DNA of 64,000 nucleotides from Seriola aureovittata (taxonomy: Eukaryota; Chordata; Actinopteri; Carangiformes; Carangidae). The translations under genes were made by a program, and so were the position numbers. The stretch spans positions 1,157,083 to 1,221,082 of the forward strand of contig NC_079387.1 of assembly GCF_021018895.1 (NCBI RefSeq), written 5' to 3'. The stretch's first letter is position 1; each line of letters starts with the position of its first letter. Below the pieces are notes generated by a model. The model made no database searches. It was not told where the DNA came from and saw nothing but the letters and a program-made list of their open reading frames with translations. Of the stretch, positions 36,285 through 49,000 are shown in pieces.

Positions 36285-38822
36285 CAGTGCAAGACAGTTA
36301 TCATGAATTCCTCTTCTATGATAGCAGATTTTTTTCACTTCTTTTTGACATACATGTATCTAATTTTTGTGACGTGTTAATTTCTTGTTTTGTTAGGGTG
36401 TGGGTGACTTTGGAGAAAACTTACAAACGGAACTAAATGATGACAGGAGAACACTTCATGGCAGCAACACCACTGATGAATCAGTCATCACCTGCGTTAG
36501 CATCAAGCACTACAGAGCAGAGAAGCATATGTGCTTTGCTAACAGAGTGAATGCATTTATCCTCCACCATACAATGACCCTAGAATGAGGCTTGTGTTTA
36601 ATTTAGGTTGGATGATTATATCAGTGTCATCCTTACTGAGGGTATACATCTGATACTCTGAACGTCTTTTTGAGTCTTTACTGTAAGATTTTGCATGTAT
36701 TTGTCATATTGTGATATTTACAGTGAACTGGAATTGAAAAAAATATATCTTATCAATACAACACCAATGCCTCCATGCAAAGTGCCTCGGGTAAATATAT
36801 GCGTTGTTCTGTGGAACGGACAATGATTAAATGTTAAGTTGTCAAAAACAAGACAGACCTTTTAGAGCTGATTTATAGAGTGAAGTGACAGGTTATTAAT
36901 GAAACTGCACTTGAGCAATGACCTTGTTTTACCTTATTTATCGGCTTTAGTGTGGAGAGTTATTTTTCACTTTTGTTCCATGTTACGTTACATGTTTTGC
37001 ATCTCTCTCTTTCACATGTACCATACAAAACCTTGTCCTTGAAAACAAATGTGTGACTGACAGCTGCTGATGCATTTTGCATTTTCAATTGACTGTTTCC
37101 TCTTAAAGATACAATAAAGACTTTTCTAACACGGATGCTAAAATATTACTTCCATAAAAACTTTACTGCTTACCAAAATGACAATACTTGATGTGTATTT
37201 ACTGGTACAAATCCTGCAGGTGAAGTGTAAGGTGACGGTGCAGCTCGTGTTAAAGCGAGAGTTCGTGCAGGGTTCACCCTAAATTCCACTAATTTAATTA
37301 ATGAATTAATTGTGACGCAAGACAAAGGACCCTAACAATGAAGTGAAATGTAATTATTCTGTGGTTTGTTGAACATAACTATGCTGACAGTGTCCTCATA
37401 TGTCATCACAAACCAGACTTTTGAGGCATGTTTCTAATATTGTTCAGGGAGTAATCTGTGAAATGATCAACTTCCCGTACATTTCCAGGACAGAGCCAGG
37501 CTGTACTTGCTCTTTCTGGAAAGACAGTTCATTCGTGATGAAAGTTCAAAATCACTGCCAGGGGAATAACATGTACAGAAACTGAACTCCTCACCTGCCC
37601 TGTGTATGTGCCTCAAGCTCTTGCCATTAAGCTACATACAGGACTGTGTGTTTTACTCAAGATGAACACCAACACTCAAATATAGAACAGGTGACTCAGC
37701 TTTCAGCTTGGCAGAGAAATCCCCTGAGACCTTTGACCTCGTAATCGTTTAGCAGCGCTTATGGTTGGAGATCTGCTCCAGGCTATTAGAGAGATTAGTG
37801 TCACACAGATTTGGGAATGGGCCAAGCCTATATCTGTACTTCATGGCATTCTCAGCATTTATTACTGAGCACTCAACCCATGTTGAAATCTGATATGTGA
37901 CCGTATAGTAGCACATGCCGCTGCATGAGGCTATATGTGGGGTGCAATATGTGTGACCTACATGGAGTGGCAGGTCTCATGTTATGAACACATTGTTGAT
38001 TTAAAATAAGATATGTTTTATCGTTTAAACCTCTTGAAACACCCCTATAATTGGCAAAGGATGTGGTTTAGATATCCTACATATTTTTTCTTTTGGTTTG
38101 CTGTGTATTTTTGACTGAAACGTGCACACGTAGCCTATATAATAATGTACACACAAGTATGCAGATTGTAGCCATCAATAGCCTTTTATCTGCGTCATAT
38201 GTGATAACATGGTAAAAAGATTTTGGCTGTTTGTTATTTTGAAAAAGACGACTGCCTGATTCCGGCCGCCCCTCTTCTCCTGCAAGGGCACACGCTGGAG
38301 TACAAAACGAACAGCCCTCCCTAACAAAAACAATCCCCTAGCTCGTAAAGCAGTTTCATCAAGTTGGCTCCAGTGAGACAGATTAGTAACGGAAATTCAA
38401 CAATACTGCCTTCAAAATGAAAGTGAACCAAAAAGTATCAACAAAATATTTAAGTATAAAACTGGAAATACTAAACACAAACTACAACATATTTAAGTCA
38501 AAATGGTTTGTTTTATTCCTGCAAAAAGGATAGCAGGGTGGTTATTTGGACACTGTAAAGATTAGTTGATTAATTGATTAGTTGATGAACAGAAAATTTA
38601 TCAGGCTCTATTTTGATAATTGAACATTTGCTTCCAGCTTCTAAAATATGAGGATTTGATGCTTAATTGTCAAACGTGTTACTTATCCGAATATCTTTGG
38701 GGTTTAGACTGTTGATCATACAAAACAAGACATCCAAAGATGTCATCTTGGCCTGTGGGAAATTAAACAACCTGTTAATAAATGCTGGCTTTAGAGAAAC
38801 GCTCCTAATATGGACCTCCTCA
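36285..38822. other. intergenic upstream of acvr2a, no gene seen
   Basis: AT-rich unique sequence up to the acvr2a promoter. There is no evident coding exon. It may hold proximal enhancers, but none can be singled out from sequence alone. Confidence 0.5.
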
Positions 38823-38868
38823 TGTTTGTTTGTTTGTTTGTTTGTTTGCTTGTTTGTTTGTTTGTTTT
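38823..38868. repeat. (GTTT)n microsatellite
   Basis: About eleven TTTG units with one GCTTG interruption, roughly 120 bp upstream of the acvr2a promoter motifs. Confidence 0.95.
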
Positions 38869-38934
38869 AAGGCTGATGTTCTCCTTCATGTTTCTGTCCC
38901 ACACTTAAATCTCATGTTCCATTGAATCATTTTA

Positions 38935-39015
38935 TTTTGAAATACTTCACCGGAAGCTTTGTATATCAGTTTGGCTGACTTGACGTGGGTCACGGTGACG
39001 CCATCTTGAAATTGT
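38935..39015 (+). promoter_or_regulatory. acvr2a: acvr2a core promoter (TATA-less)
   Basis: An ETS/GABP site ACCGGAAGC (38949-38957), a CRE-like TGACGTGG (38981-38988), a second TGACGCCA (38996-39003) and a YY1 consensus CGCCATCTTG (38999-39008) are packed into 60 bp at the left edge of a CpG-rich block. There is no TATA box. YY1 motifs in this orientation commonly lie at or just downstream of transcription starts of housekeeping-like genes, so initiation is inferred at roughly 38.97-39.01 kb. The distance to the start codon is about 0.9 kb. The motifs are seen directly; the start site is inferred. Confidence 0.6.
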
Positions 39016-39560
39016 CCCGAGCAGAGAAGGCGAGGAGGAGACGGACTTGGGAAAACCAGCTCGTCCTAAACTCGATAGCTGCGTTAGCCTTAAGGATTAA
39101 CGGCAGCCTTAGCAGTTATTTCTATCATATGATAGTGTTTCCACTTGTTCGTTCAACTCGTTTCGACGGGGGAAGGCTGCTTGTCCCACTTTTGAAAGGG
39201 CTAGCAGAGCGGAGGGAGCCTCGTAATCGGTTGTTTCCCTGCTGGAGCGGACGGGGCTCTGGTTGTGGCCGGGCAGCCCCGCTGGACTGTCGGACGAAAC
39301 CGAGACTTCAACACGGAATGTAACAACAGCAACGATTTAAATCCACAGTTTTCATGTTAGGAGAGTGGAAATGCCCATTTCAACGGTGTTTTGACATTGT
39401 ATACCAATGCGACGGAGCTCACGGAGGAGAAGTTTGATTGGAGAGCGGAGTGCGCTTGATTTCCAGTCCGATGGATGTTAGCCCTGTCCGGCTGTGGCTC
39501 GGCTCTCTGCTCCGCTTTTCCGAAAATAACAGGTTAAAAACCAACAGGCACAGGTGAACA
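38975..39560. promoter_or_regulatory. acvr2a: CpG island over acvr2a leader
   Basis: CpG dinucleotides are frequent here (for example GACGGGGGAAGG, CGGACGGGGCTCTGG, CTGTCGGACGAAACCG) while the surrounding DNA is CpG-poor. This marks the promoter and 5' leader of the downstream gene. The exact limits are by eye. Confidence 0.7.
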
Positions 39561-39911
39561 CGTCTGTTTATAACAATGCTGCAGACCTTGCAAGTACATG
39601 ACAGCCCTGGCTTGAATGCCAACAAGTCCACCTCCATTGCTTGTCTGTAAACCTGGAAATTCCACCAACCATCCACTCCTCTTCATCCTTCTCCTCTTCC
39701 TCACCTCTTCTTTTTTTGGACTAGTGAGGCTTGCATTACCTGGGATATTTTGGATTTAGACTCGATCCCGACATTTTAAAGATGTCCTTTTTGCAGAGAC
39801 AGTGCTCCTTGGAGCAGCAAGACATTTAATTTGACTCAGTCGTTTTGAGATTTTGGGGGTTTTTGGTTTTTTTATTCTCTTTCTAGTCAGAGGATCCGAT
39901 TCGGATGGAAA
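39009..39911 (+). other. acvr2a: acvr2a 5' leader (inferred 5' UTR)
   Basis: The stretch between the inferred transcription start and the initiation codon. It contains at least ten ATGs, among them a 64-codon upstream ORF (39129-39323), a 27-codon upstream ORF (39354-39437) and an ATG at 39905 that overlaps the main reading frame. A 5' UTR intron cannot be excluded: a possible donor CAG|GTGAAC lies near 39553 and a pyrimidine-rich acceptor ending ACTAG lies near 39723. The 112-codon open frame running through it starts upstream of any ATG and looks non-coding. Confidence 0.5.
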
Positions 39912-39966
39912 ATGGGAGACGCCACCAAACTGGCCTTCGCCGTTTTCCTCATCTCCTGCTCTTCAG
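39912..39966 (+). CDS. acvr2a: acvr2a exon 1 (coding part): signal peptide
   Basis: Encodes the first 18 codons plus one base of activin receptor type 2A, reading MGDATKLAFAVFLISCSS and then a split Gly. This is a hydrophobic secretory signal peptide nearly identical to that of vertebrate ACVR2A; type 2B has a quite different leader, which settles the assignment. The start has A at -3 and G at +4. The exon ends at TCTTCAG|GTGGGT, a good donor, in phase 1. Signal peptidase cleavage is expected around Gly19/Ala20, as in the mammalian protein. The receptor is a single-pass Ser/Thr kinase that binds activins, GDF8/11, inhibin and BMPs and phosphorylates type I receptors. Only the extracellular and transmembrane part is in this window. 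Confidence 0.93.
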
Positions 39967-40005
39967 GTGGGTGTGGATGGGCTGTGCATGTCTTATTGTC
40001 AGCTG

Positions 40006-40099
40006 TGGGGAATTCAGTGCAGTGGTTATTGTTACCTCTGCAGAATGCAATGCATAGATTGTTGTTATTTGGGGAGAATGCAGTGCAGTGCAATCTTGT
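40006..40099 (+). repeat. three-copy ~33-bp minisatellite near the intron 1 donor
   Basis: Imperfect tandem units recognisable from TGGGGAATTCAGTGCAGTGG, TCTGCAGAATGCAATGCATA and TGGGGAGAATGCAGTGCAGT, each followed by a TT-rich second half (TTATTGTTAC, TTGTTGTTATT). It begins about 40 nt after the exon 1 donor. Confidence 0.7.
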
Positions 40100-40103
40100 G
40101 GGA

Positions 40104-40117
40104 AGGGGGGGGGGGGA
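40104..40117 (+). repeat. poly-G run
   Basis: An uninterrupted run of about 13 G on the sense strand, about 140 nt into intron 1. G-runs near donors can bind hnRNP F/H; that role is inferred only. Confidence 0.9.
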
Positions 40118-40174
40118 ATCCCACTCTGTCATTCTGCCTCATTACTGGTGTCCTTTCTTTGCATCCTCCATCCT

Positions 40175-40220
40175 GCATGTGTGTACGGTGTGCACGGTGT
40201 GCATTGTGCATGTTGCAGAT
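40175..40220. repeat. 9-bp imperfect tandem repeat (TGTGCACGG-like)
   Basis: TGTGTACGG, TGTGCACGG, TGTGCATTG and TGCATGTTG follow each other, an alternating purine-pyrimidine micro-array in intron 1. Confidence 0.65.
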
Positions 40221-43200
40221 GTCAGTAGTGAGTCCAAGATGGGGCCAGGGGACCTCAGGAGGCCCTTGAGGAGCTCCAATCAGTATAAATTGTGTTTTGA
40301 CTTTATTTCTTAAGCTTAATTTCACTCCAAGAATAGAAGGGATGTGTAGATCCGTATGAGGGTGGTTGTTTTTTCTCCACTCCCAACTTGCAGAACAGAC
40401 AGTTATGTAATGATTAATTACCAAGTCAAAACTAACATTAGATGTGGTTGATGTGAAGTACATGGGGTAAACACTTGTAGAGTGTAAATAAACATTCGTT
40501 AATGTGTAAAAAAACAAGGAGGACATTGTATTTAGAAAAAAAAGTCAGCCTCAAAAGTCCCGTTTTATAAAGCTTTTATTTACAGTCATGTCATTGTTGC
40601 TGGAAATGTAGCCTGTTGATAAAAGAGAACATTGGCTCAAAAGGTCATGGAAAGTTTCAAAAGGATTAACCCTCTTTTCAGCACATTCGCTCAGTATTAT
40701 AACTTTGCAATGGTAAAATCCCATCACAGCAAAGTAATTGTCAGCCCTACAGTTGATGAACAACATCCTTTACATGTTCTTCTTTCCCAAGAATGGATGC
40801 ATAATGAATGTCAGTGGGGCCAGTGAAGTGGTAATAAGGACAAAGGGTGAACACAGGAGTGCTGTTTTTCTTTTAGAGCATATTGGTGATATGGCTGTGG
40901 GTGGACTTAAACATCACTTCCTCTGTGAGAGAAATGCTCTTGATGGGTTGTAACATTGAAATCCTGCTTTCTTCATGCCAGTACATATTTGATGTTTTTA
41001 TTAGACTGCATATTTGGAAAGAGACGCTGTCTAAACATCAGCTTAGAAAGGAGGGCATCAGTTTGAAGCTTGTAACGTTAAGATTACTGTTTGTTTTGGG
41101 TTTAATTATAGAGATTGTGAGAATTTTTCTAGTTCATGGGCTTGATGTTCCGCCGGATCCAGCCAATGAAAATGAGTGCTTCAGAGGACCCTAAGGCTTC
41201 AGTGAACCTGTCCCACCTCGTCTAGATTCACATAGTAACACAATTTCCACAGTAATGACCATGCAGTTTGTCAAATGGGTCAACAAAGTGTAAATGCCGT
41301 TGGGAAACTGAGTGTGTCATGACACCTGAACTTGTTGTGATGTACTTCATCACATGACTGAGAGGTGACAAGTAGACCAGTGCTTTTAACTTCCATTATG
41401 CCCCAAATACCAACCAAATACAATGTCCATGCTGCCAACGAGAGCAACCTTTCGCACACACTTTCATACACAGATAACAATAGTTTCACTTTGTTTATCA
41501 CCTTATCTGTCAGCTTGACTGTGTTGTGATGACAGGATCCAATGCGTTGCGAAACCACAGATGAAGATATGTTGGCTGAAAGATTCATTAGTAAAGGAAA
41601 ACAAGAATTGGACCTTGAGGCAGAATTTTTCTTGCTGTTAAATTACACGTTTCTTTCAAAAGCTAAAAATATTATTGCCTGTTGTTTGCATGCTGTTTTC
41701 TCTGCTGTTTGTAAGTAAATGGCAGCGAATGATCTGGCTTCTAAAATATCCAGTGCACCTTTTTATAAAAGCAATTAAGACTGAAGAAATGGAAGGGGTA
41801 AAATAAAATCTCAAGCCACAGTGGAATAGTCCTTTAACTGTGAGCTCTGGGGTCTCTTTGATCGTTCTAGCAGAAATTAAAAGGCTTCTCAAATAGGGTA
41901 ATAGTTGGGGTTTGTTAGAGTGTAAGCCAGGTGCTGTCTGTATTGCACAGTGCAGCAGATGATTATTCCACTTGCTCATTACTGTCTGAAGTGGGGAAAT
42001 GAATGGTTCCTACTTGAGGACGAATAATAATCCTCTATGAAATCCAAGTTGAATTGGCACAGCACAAGGCAGCACCAAGAAACCTCTGATAAGGGCAGGG
42101 CACTTAGCCCAGAGTGGTTTTATTTGATGAGGTCTGCTGCAACACGTCAACAAAATGTGAGTTAATGTTGAGATTTTTTTTTCAATGACCTCAAAACACA
42201 CAAGGTCCTGTCTATAAGAAAAAAAACAAAATGATACAACTCCTTAACAGTAATGAATAAGCGCTTTGTCCAGCAGTCAGAAACGCTGCATATTCACTTT
42301 ACAATGTTCCGAAACTCAAAGATGCAGCAAAAATATTAAGAGCTTAAGTGACTGGTTAATTAACACAAAACAGTTGTGATGGTTTCAATGCTATTCCACC
42401 CAAAACTCCAGCTTAGTTTGTGCTATATATCGGTAAATTGAATATCTTTGCATTTTGTTCAGAGAAAAAAACAACAATTAGAAGAAATTATTAGAGCCTC
42501 TACAAAATTGTGATTATCTGTCACTATTTCTGACAAACGATCGGTTCATTTACAAGGAATTTGTCAGATTAATCAATAATAAAATAATATTTAGTTGCAG
42601 TGCTAAATAGTCATAAGTTTGAAGAAATTATGCCCTGCAAATGTTCAGTATTTTTGCAGTTATTAGCGTTATTATTAGCATGCTATATGCAGCTCACGAG
42701 ACTCCTAAAACAGAATTTTGGGATATTTATGAATATTCAAAGTCGCTTAATTAAACTTTTAAAAACATTAATTGCTTTGATTATTGATATTTATAAGAGG
42801 AGGTGTTTGTGTTTTTATAAAAAAAAAAAAAAAAAAGAGAGGCATAAATATGAGATTTGAACGGGTTTAATGTCAGGTCAAGGTTGTCTGCCGAAGTGTT
42901 GATGTGTAATAAATGGGCTTCTTGTGTAAGTTTTTCTGCTTTGGGTTTAGTTTGCAAACACCCATGTGCCGAACTGGAAAGTGACATTTTACTTCCAAGG
43001 ACCTGATAATGTGACGCTGCAGCAGGCGCATGTTTGCCCCAGGTCATCTCTCTGAAAGGTGACCTCTGCCTTAGATCCCATGTGAGCTTCAGCTGCAAAT
43101 TGGTAAATATTTACTGTGCTGCCCTACAGCACGTTCAGGTCCTGTCAGATTTACAGTGAATATGAGCTGAAGCCTTAAAGAAACATGATTAAAAGGTAGA

Positions 43201-46200
43201 CATGTGGCAAATTTTTATTTTTTTTTTTTTTAGCCCTGATGTTTCCCGCTGGTTGTCGGAAACTGTGAAAGTGTGTTGACACGTGCATTAAATAATAACC
43301 CAAATGATCATTATGTTCGTGCTAACACAGTTATGCATATTAACAGCAAACACTATCATCTGCATTTTTATATGGCTGATAACAGCAGCATTTTCCTGTC
43401 ATACGACCGTTTGACCCTATGACCGTCTCATTTTCTCTAATGAGTTAATGAGTATAAATGGGTATAAGTTGAAACAACAAGACTCTGTTCTGTTTCTCCT
43501 CTTCCTCTGACATGATGTGAATGCAAGTCAAGTAATTAGTCACTAGCTTTCCAGCTCATACTGCAGCGTAAAAGTCATGTTTGGCAGGTAGTTTCAGGAA
43601 AATGGCTGTTTAGATTTCTACATGTTTCCACCGTTCAGGCCGATAGATAAGTCGAGTCTCGTGCTCTGCCTTCACATTTGGCCTCCTGTTTTGTACACTG
43701 CAGCAGTTTCACACAGACATTGATCCTCTTGCATGCCAGTGTAAGGTTACATCAATATGTCGAGGATGAAGCAGCTCTGGGTTTTTAAAAAAAATCCTGA
43801 GCAGCACAACAGATCTGATGATTCAGTTTCAGCTCTGCTACACATCAAACTCAACTTGAAATGGTATCTGAACTAAGTTGATCATCAGTCTGAGGCATCT
43901 GTGTTATGTCTCATTGAACTGGTGAAAACTTAACATTTACCAGATTGGTTAATCTATCTGCCACCAGATTAAACCTCTCTGTCATCATGTGCTACCCAGG
44001 ACTTGCTCATCAAGTGCTTTTTAGCAAGACGCTAAATCTCTCATAGCTCCAAGCTTGGTGGTTTGTAGTTGACCATGACCTCTGAACTTCCTGTAAAGGA
44101 TTTAAAGAGATAAGAGACTTTTCCCTCCAACGTACAATTAATTATCAGATTATGGAGCTCTGCCTTGGACAGCCCCTCACCAAAACAAAAGAAATCCATC
44201 AAAACATTAAATATCTTATTGATGTTAAAATGTGTAAAATGAACTTGTTTCTCTGAGTCAATTAATCATTTGAGCACAATTCAGTTCAACTTAGTTCTTC
44301 AGACAAGGTGAGAATTTTGCCTTTGGCATGCCTTCCCAATCATAGTTAATCAGTAGACATGATGTTTCAATATTAAACTAAAAAACCCAGACACACTATG
44401 AACAGAAGCAAAAATAAAATTCAGCTATTAAAATCTGAAACTTAACTAAATACAGACTGAGCTGGCTGAGTGGAATATTTACTCTGTTTCGTAGTTAAGA
44501 TTATGACAAATGCACTGAATTGATTGTCAAACCAAACAAAATAACACAAGAAATTCTTCCCATCGGTAAAATATTTACCAGACAGTTTTAAAAATTAAAA
44601 ATAAATGCTCTCTTTCCATAGTTTTGCTCCTGTGACTGGTTAAACATACAAATATGTATAGTTCATTTCAGTAATTACTATCTGAATTAACACTCAAGTG
44701 TCAAATGTGTAGGAAATGTATGCAAGGTTGGTCATTTTTATCTATATTTAAACACTTTGGACTGTGACTAAACCACTCTCGCTTACCATCCTGTACCCTT
44801 CTACTGCAGTGTTTTGGGTGATTTCCTGGAGCAGTCAGAGGACGCCTACCAGCTCTGTCCCATTTTTTCCCCCTATCTATTTCTAATATGTTCTCTTGCA
44901 TTATGCATTAGGCTCCAAAAGCACAGGTGTATTTGTTAAGGCCAGATGTAGCCTGGATTTCCCATCGGGCCCAACTAGCCAGACTGCCTCCTTCCAGGGC
45001 CGTGTATCATTCTGTGCTTCAACATTATAAAAACAAAGTGCTGCACCAGTTTGTTGTCATGGAGGTAAAACGGTGACCAAAGACAACTTGGTGTTGGGTC
45101 CAGCTGGGGAAATTATGACCTTCCACCAGTCAGAGCACTTGTTAAATTTAGACCATGGCCAGGTGTTCTGTGCTCTGCGCACTCTGCAACCAACATAAAT
45201 GTTTTAGTGCAATTTGGTGACAAATCAAAGCGAAGAATCAGGAATGGTTGCATTTGTTGTTGATTCACACAGTTTTGGTGTTGACTTTGAGGAAACAGCA
45301 GTTTTGATAATTTTATAGTAGTGTTTTGGGTGGAAGCCAATGATTATCTCCAAAGAAAGAACTTTGGAGCTTTGACCCCAACAATGGGCCAAAGCTTTCT
45401 CTTGCAAAAGGAAATTGTGGTGAACTGGTAAATTTTGACCAACTGTTACAGTCAACTTAATGTCTATTATTTTCCATGAGACAGGTGAAATGGCATAGGA
45501 CAGGAAAACAGAAGTGCAGGTGACCTTCAGAATATTCCTTTACTCAGCTCAGCTTCTTTACATGTTGCCTAAGTTTCTGTGGTTACTGAATTACATTGAA
45601 AATAAATCAATTTCCAGTGATTGTGTTTATTATGTGTGGAAGGAATGACACGTAAGCTTTTAAAAATCAGACAGTGATGTTTTTAACAGATTTCCTGCTT
45701 GAGGCTTTTTAAAACATACTCACCACATAAATGACTGTCTAAACTTTCACTACAATTATGAATCATCAAAACACCATCATTGTTATTGAGGGGATTTTCT
45801 TCAGGAGCAGTGATTTGTTTCAGCCTGCTCCCGGTATCATTGGGCTGAGTATTGCCACACAGGACAGTACGCTGAAAAAACACCACAGAGGTTAAGTAAT
45901 TAGAGGAAATCATTTGAAGGCCAGTTTATGTACTTTTTTTTTTTTTTTTGAGGCTGACACCATCTGATGCGGTAAATCTTAGATACTCCGAGCAAGTCAA
46001 AGCAAATGCAAAGGATTATTTGCAAATGCTGTAAGACTGCAAGTCTTTTTATAACAGCAGTGTAGAAGCAGTGAAGGGACTAAAATAACATACATATTTA
46101 ATTCAGCTTTCCCCTCCTTAGAGGAAGCAGAGGTGTAGGCTTGGAAGGAAACTGGGGTTTCTGAGAACGTGAGACGTTTGAGTGGCACTGTCCACGGCTA

Positions 46201-46469
46201 AAATGAGGCTTGTGATCATTCTGCTTGATATTGTAATTGTTGTTATTAATCACATGATAATCAGACTCACATTTCACATCTCAATAGTCTTGTTTATTGT
46301 GGAGCCATTGAGCATAAATTAAATGAAATGATACTTAAAGAGTGTCTGAGCGTGTGCTTTAATGAAACAAGACACTCAGGTGCTGTAATCAGTCATTTTA
46401 TGTGATCTGTGGCTTTACATGATTAATTCTGTAGTTGTAGCAGACAGGTAGGTCATCAGGGGCCAACAA

Positions 46470-46632
46470 GAGGCCACAGAGTCCACCCCGTAACCAAAAG
46501 GTCACATGTTTGACATCGGCTACATGTATTCGTCCTGTCAGCGCGTCCTTGAGCAAAACCCTACTTGCTCAGCTTATTGTAAATCGTGCTGGATAAGAGC
46601 ATCAGCTAAAAGCCTAAAATGTAAATGCAGAC
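46470..46632 (+). repeat. acvr2a: tRNA-derived SINE-like element in intron 1
   Basis: GAGTCCACCCCGTAACC, AAAAGGTCACATGTTTGACA (B-box-like region), GCGCGTCCTTGAGCAAAAC and the characteristic tail GCTGGATAAGAGCATCAGCT, then AAAATGTAAATGC, follow the order of a common fish SINE-like repeat whose tail reads TGGATAAGAGCGTCTGCTAAATG. It is in the same orientation as the gene and diverged. Family name not assigned. Confidence 0.65.
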
Positions 46633-48975
46633 AGTGCGTGCCTTTGTAATGGGAAGTCGATGAATTGCCCCTGTAACCATTACTGACTGAATTAAAACAA
46701 ATGATAGGGAAGATGATGAGTCTAGGCTTAAAAGAAACATCACCTTTAGTGTTGATCCTGTATTTTTTGAGCACATGAACTTGAGATGGCAGAGTCTCAA
46801 AATGCAGAATTTCTTAAGTAACTTTTTGGATGAAATTATTCATATAAACAGGACTATTTTATCTTAGTCTATATGCTGCTGGATGTGTCGGTACCCCAGA
46901 GAACAGTCCAGAATGGGCCTTTACTGTAATTAATGCATCCTGCAGATGTTGCTTTATGTGCTGGGGAGAGTTTCAGTCTAGACAGGCTGGCTGCTCAGAC
47001 AGAGAGGCCCTGCTTTGATCCTTGATTAAAAACTGCGAGCTGTACATTCATCATGCTCTTGTTTCAGGCTCTCTCAAGGGTCCTCGCCTGCTTTACACGC
47101 CCTCCTTCCTCCTCCTCTTCTTCGTCTTCATCCGAGCCAAGATTCCTCCCTGTCATGAAGGTCACTGTGACCTCTTATCACCAAAACCACTAAAGGGTAA
47201 TGGTGTCTTGGGGACTCGACAGGCTGGGGTGAACGCTGTTGGCTCGTGATATTGTGGGTGTGTCATGCTGACGTTATTGTTGCTGTCATTTTGCGTTGCT
47301 ATCTAATAGACCACAAATGTCATTTAGGATGCATTGAGCAGCAATCATGTGAACTGCGAAAACATCAACAGATCTTTGGCCCGACATTTATTGTCCTGTA
47401 ATCAACAAAAACAACACATTCACAGAAAATGAAAGAGGAGTAAGCTTCTAGATCCTACCAGAATAATCAAAGTGTCTGTCACTGCTTATTTGCCTTTTAG
47501 TTCCTGTAGCTGACTTGTCTTTTGACACTGGTGCCTCACTTGTAGCACCAACCTCCAATTGAAAAGCCAGTAATGTGGGGAGGGGAACTGTACAACCTTT
47601 AAACCCTTAATGGTTGATAAGTTTTTCTTCCAAAGCAGCATTAACAGGAAAGATAGCTTTGCAATCTCAGCTATGCCTGGTAATCACTGAGTCATCATCC
47701 CTGGTATTGATAAACAAAACTATAAACCCCTGCAGAAACATGGTGGTTATTCTCTGCATCGGGGGAGTCACATTCCTAGCTTACTGCACCTGTAATTTAA
47801 TCTCAATTAAAAATACACTAGTGTTGGTGCTTTATTTTGGCTATGATGCCTTGTGACCAGTGTGTGTCATTAGTTTACACTAAATATAAAGATGAGACAG
47901 GAGTCAGCGAGGTCGTCAGATGGCTGGATGGATGAAAGAGGAAGGATTTATTGACTCCCAACATTTATTGGTTTGTCTTGTACAAATGCGAAGCTGGCAA
48001 GTGCAAACAGTGAACTTAATTGAACGGCAGTCTTGGGCCATGTGAGATGACCCAGAATGGGGAGGTGCATCAGTTACACACGGCAGCAGCAGCAGCCTGT
48101 GAGCTAGTGGGGCCTAACCTTGACCACAGTGTATTTCTGTACACTTCTAACTCTCCGAGACTTTCTCGCCTCTTTTGGTTTGTCGTGTAAGGAAAGCTGC
48201 AGAAGGTGAACACAATATCATATTTTGTTTACCTTGCCACGAATGGTATTTGCGATATGAATTGCAATACCACATATCAGTGTCTGCATTACCTTGCAGT
48301 GGGTGCTTGAAGCACATTCATAGCTTTACAGCAGTGGATTATGGAAAATCTCTCTCTCTGAACTGGACTGGACTCTCAAAGGACCAATCTCCTCATATAT
48401 ATAATGGCTTGTCTGCCAGTCTCCCTCTCTCTGTGTTTCCCTCCCTCTTCCTCCCTGCGTTCTTCACTCATTGATTGCTTGTTTTATAAAAATGAATTGA
48501 ACTGCCCATGCTGCAGGCTTTGTGATATTGCAATATCACTGCAAATTCAATACACAGTGCAGCTTTAAGCCCAAGTGGCACTTAACACACCCTTCAAATA
48601 AATCCAAACAATTCAAGCACGGGGGGTGGGTTAGCAGAGGCAGAGGGGGTTTTCCAGATCCTTCTACAGTACCCTGTGAAAGATAGCAAGGCGTTTTAAA
48701 TTGCTCGTCCTGTAAAGAATGTACGGTATGCTATGGCTGACTTGAGCCCATTACACACAAGGGACACACACAGGGCTACGCTGGTATGTGCTCCTTGTGC
48801 AAACGGTACAGTCTGCGGTGATTCATGGTGAGAGACTCAGGCACTCTCCTGACCTGTCCGGCAACCGGCCCCATCAGCGCTAATTGAGGCGGAGACCAAT
48901 GGGCGTTTGTCGCTCGGGCATACCAGCGAGGATTAAAGGGATTGGATTCAGTTGCTGAGTTCGGTGGTTTTTAAT

Positions 48976-49000
48976 GCCCCCCCCCAACCCCGCCCCTCCT
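48976..49000 (-). repeat. C-rich patch in intron 1
   Basis: Two or three C-runs (GCCCCCCCCCAACC, CGCCCCTCCTCCC). The G-rich complement is the template strand. It is weaker than the tract at 27249-27286. Confidence 0.7.

Noticed and set aside
38985..39323. 112-codon open frame over the CpG island
   Set aside because: It lies in the inferred leader, has no ATG at its start, and its openness follows from GC richness. Its ATG-initiated part is reported as an upstream ORF instead.
47068..47249. Acceptor-like TTGTTTCAG followed by an open frame in intron 1, considered as an alternative exon
   Set aside because: The frame ends quickly, has no usable donor in a supported frame and no homology; ordinary intronic sequence.
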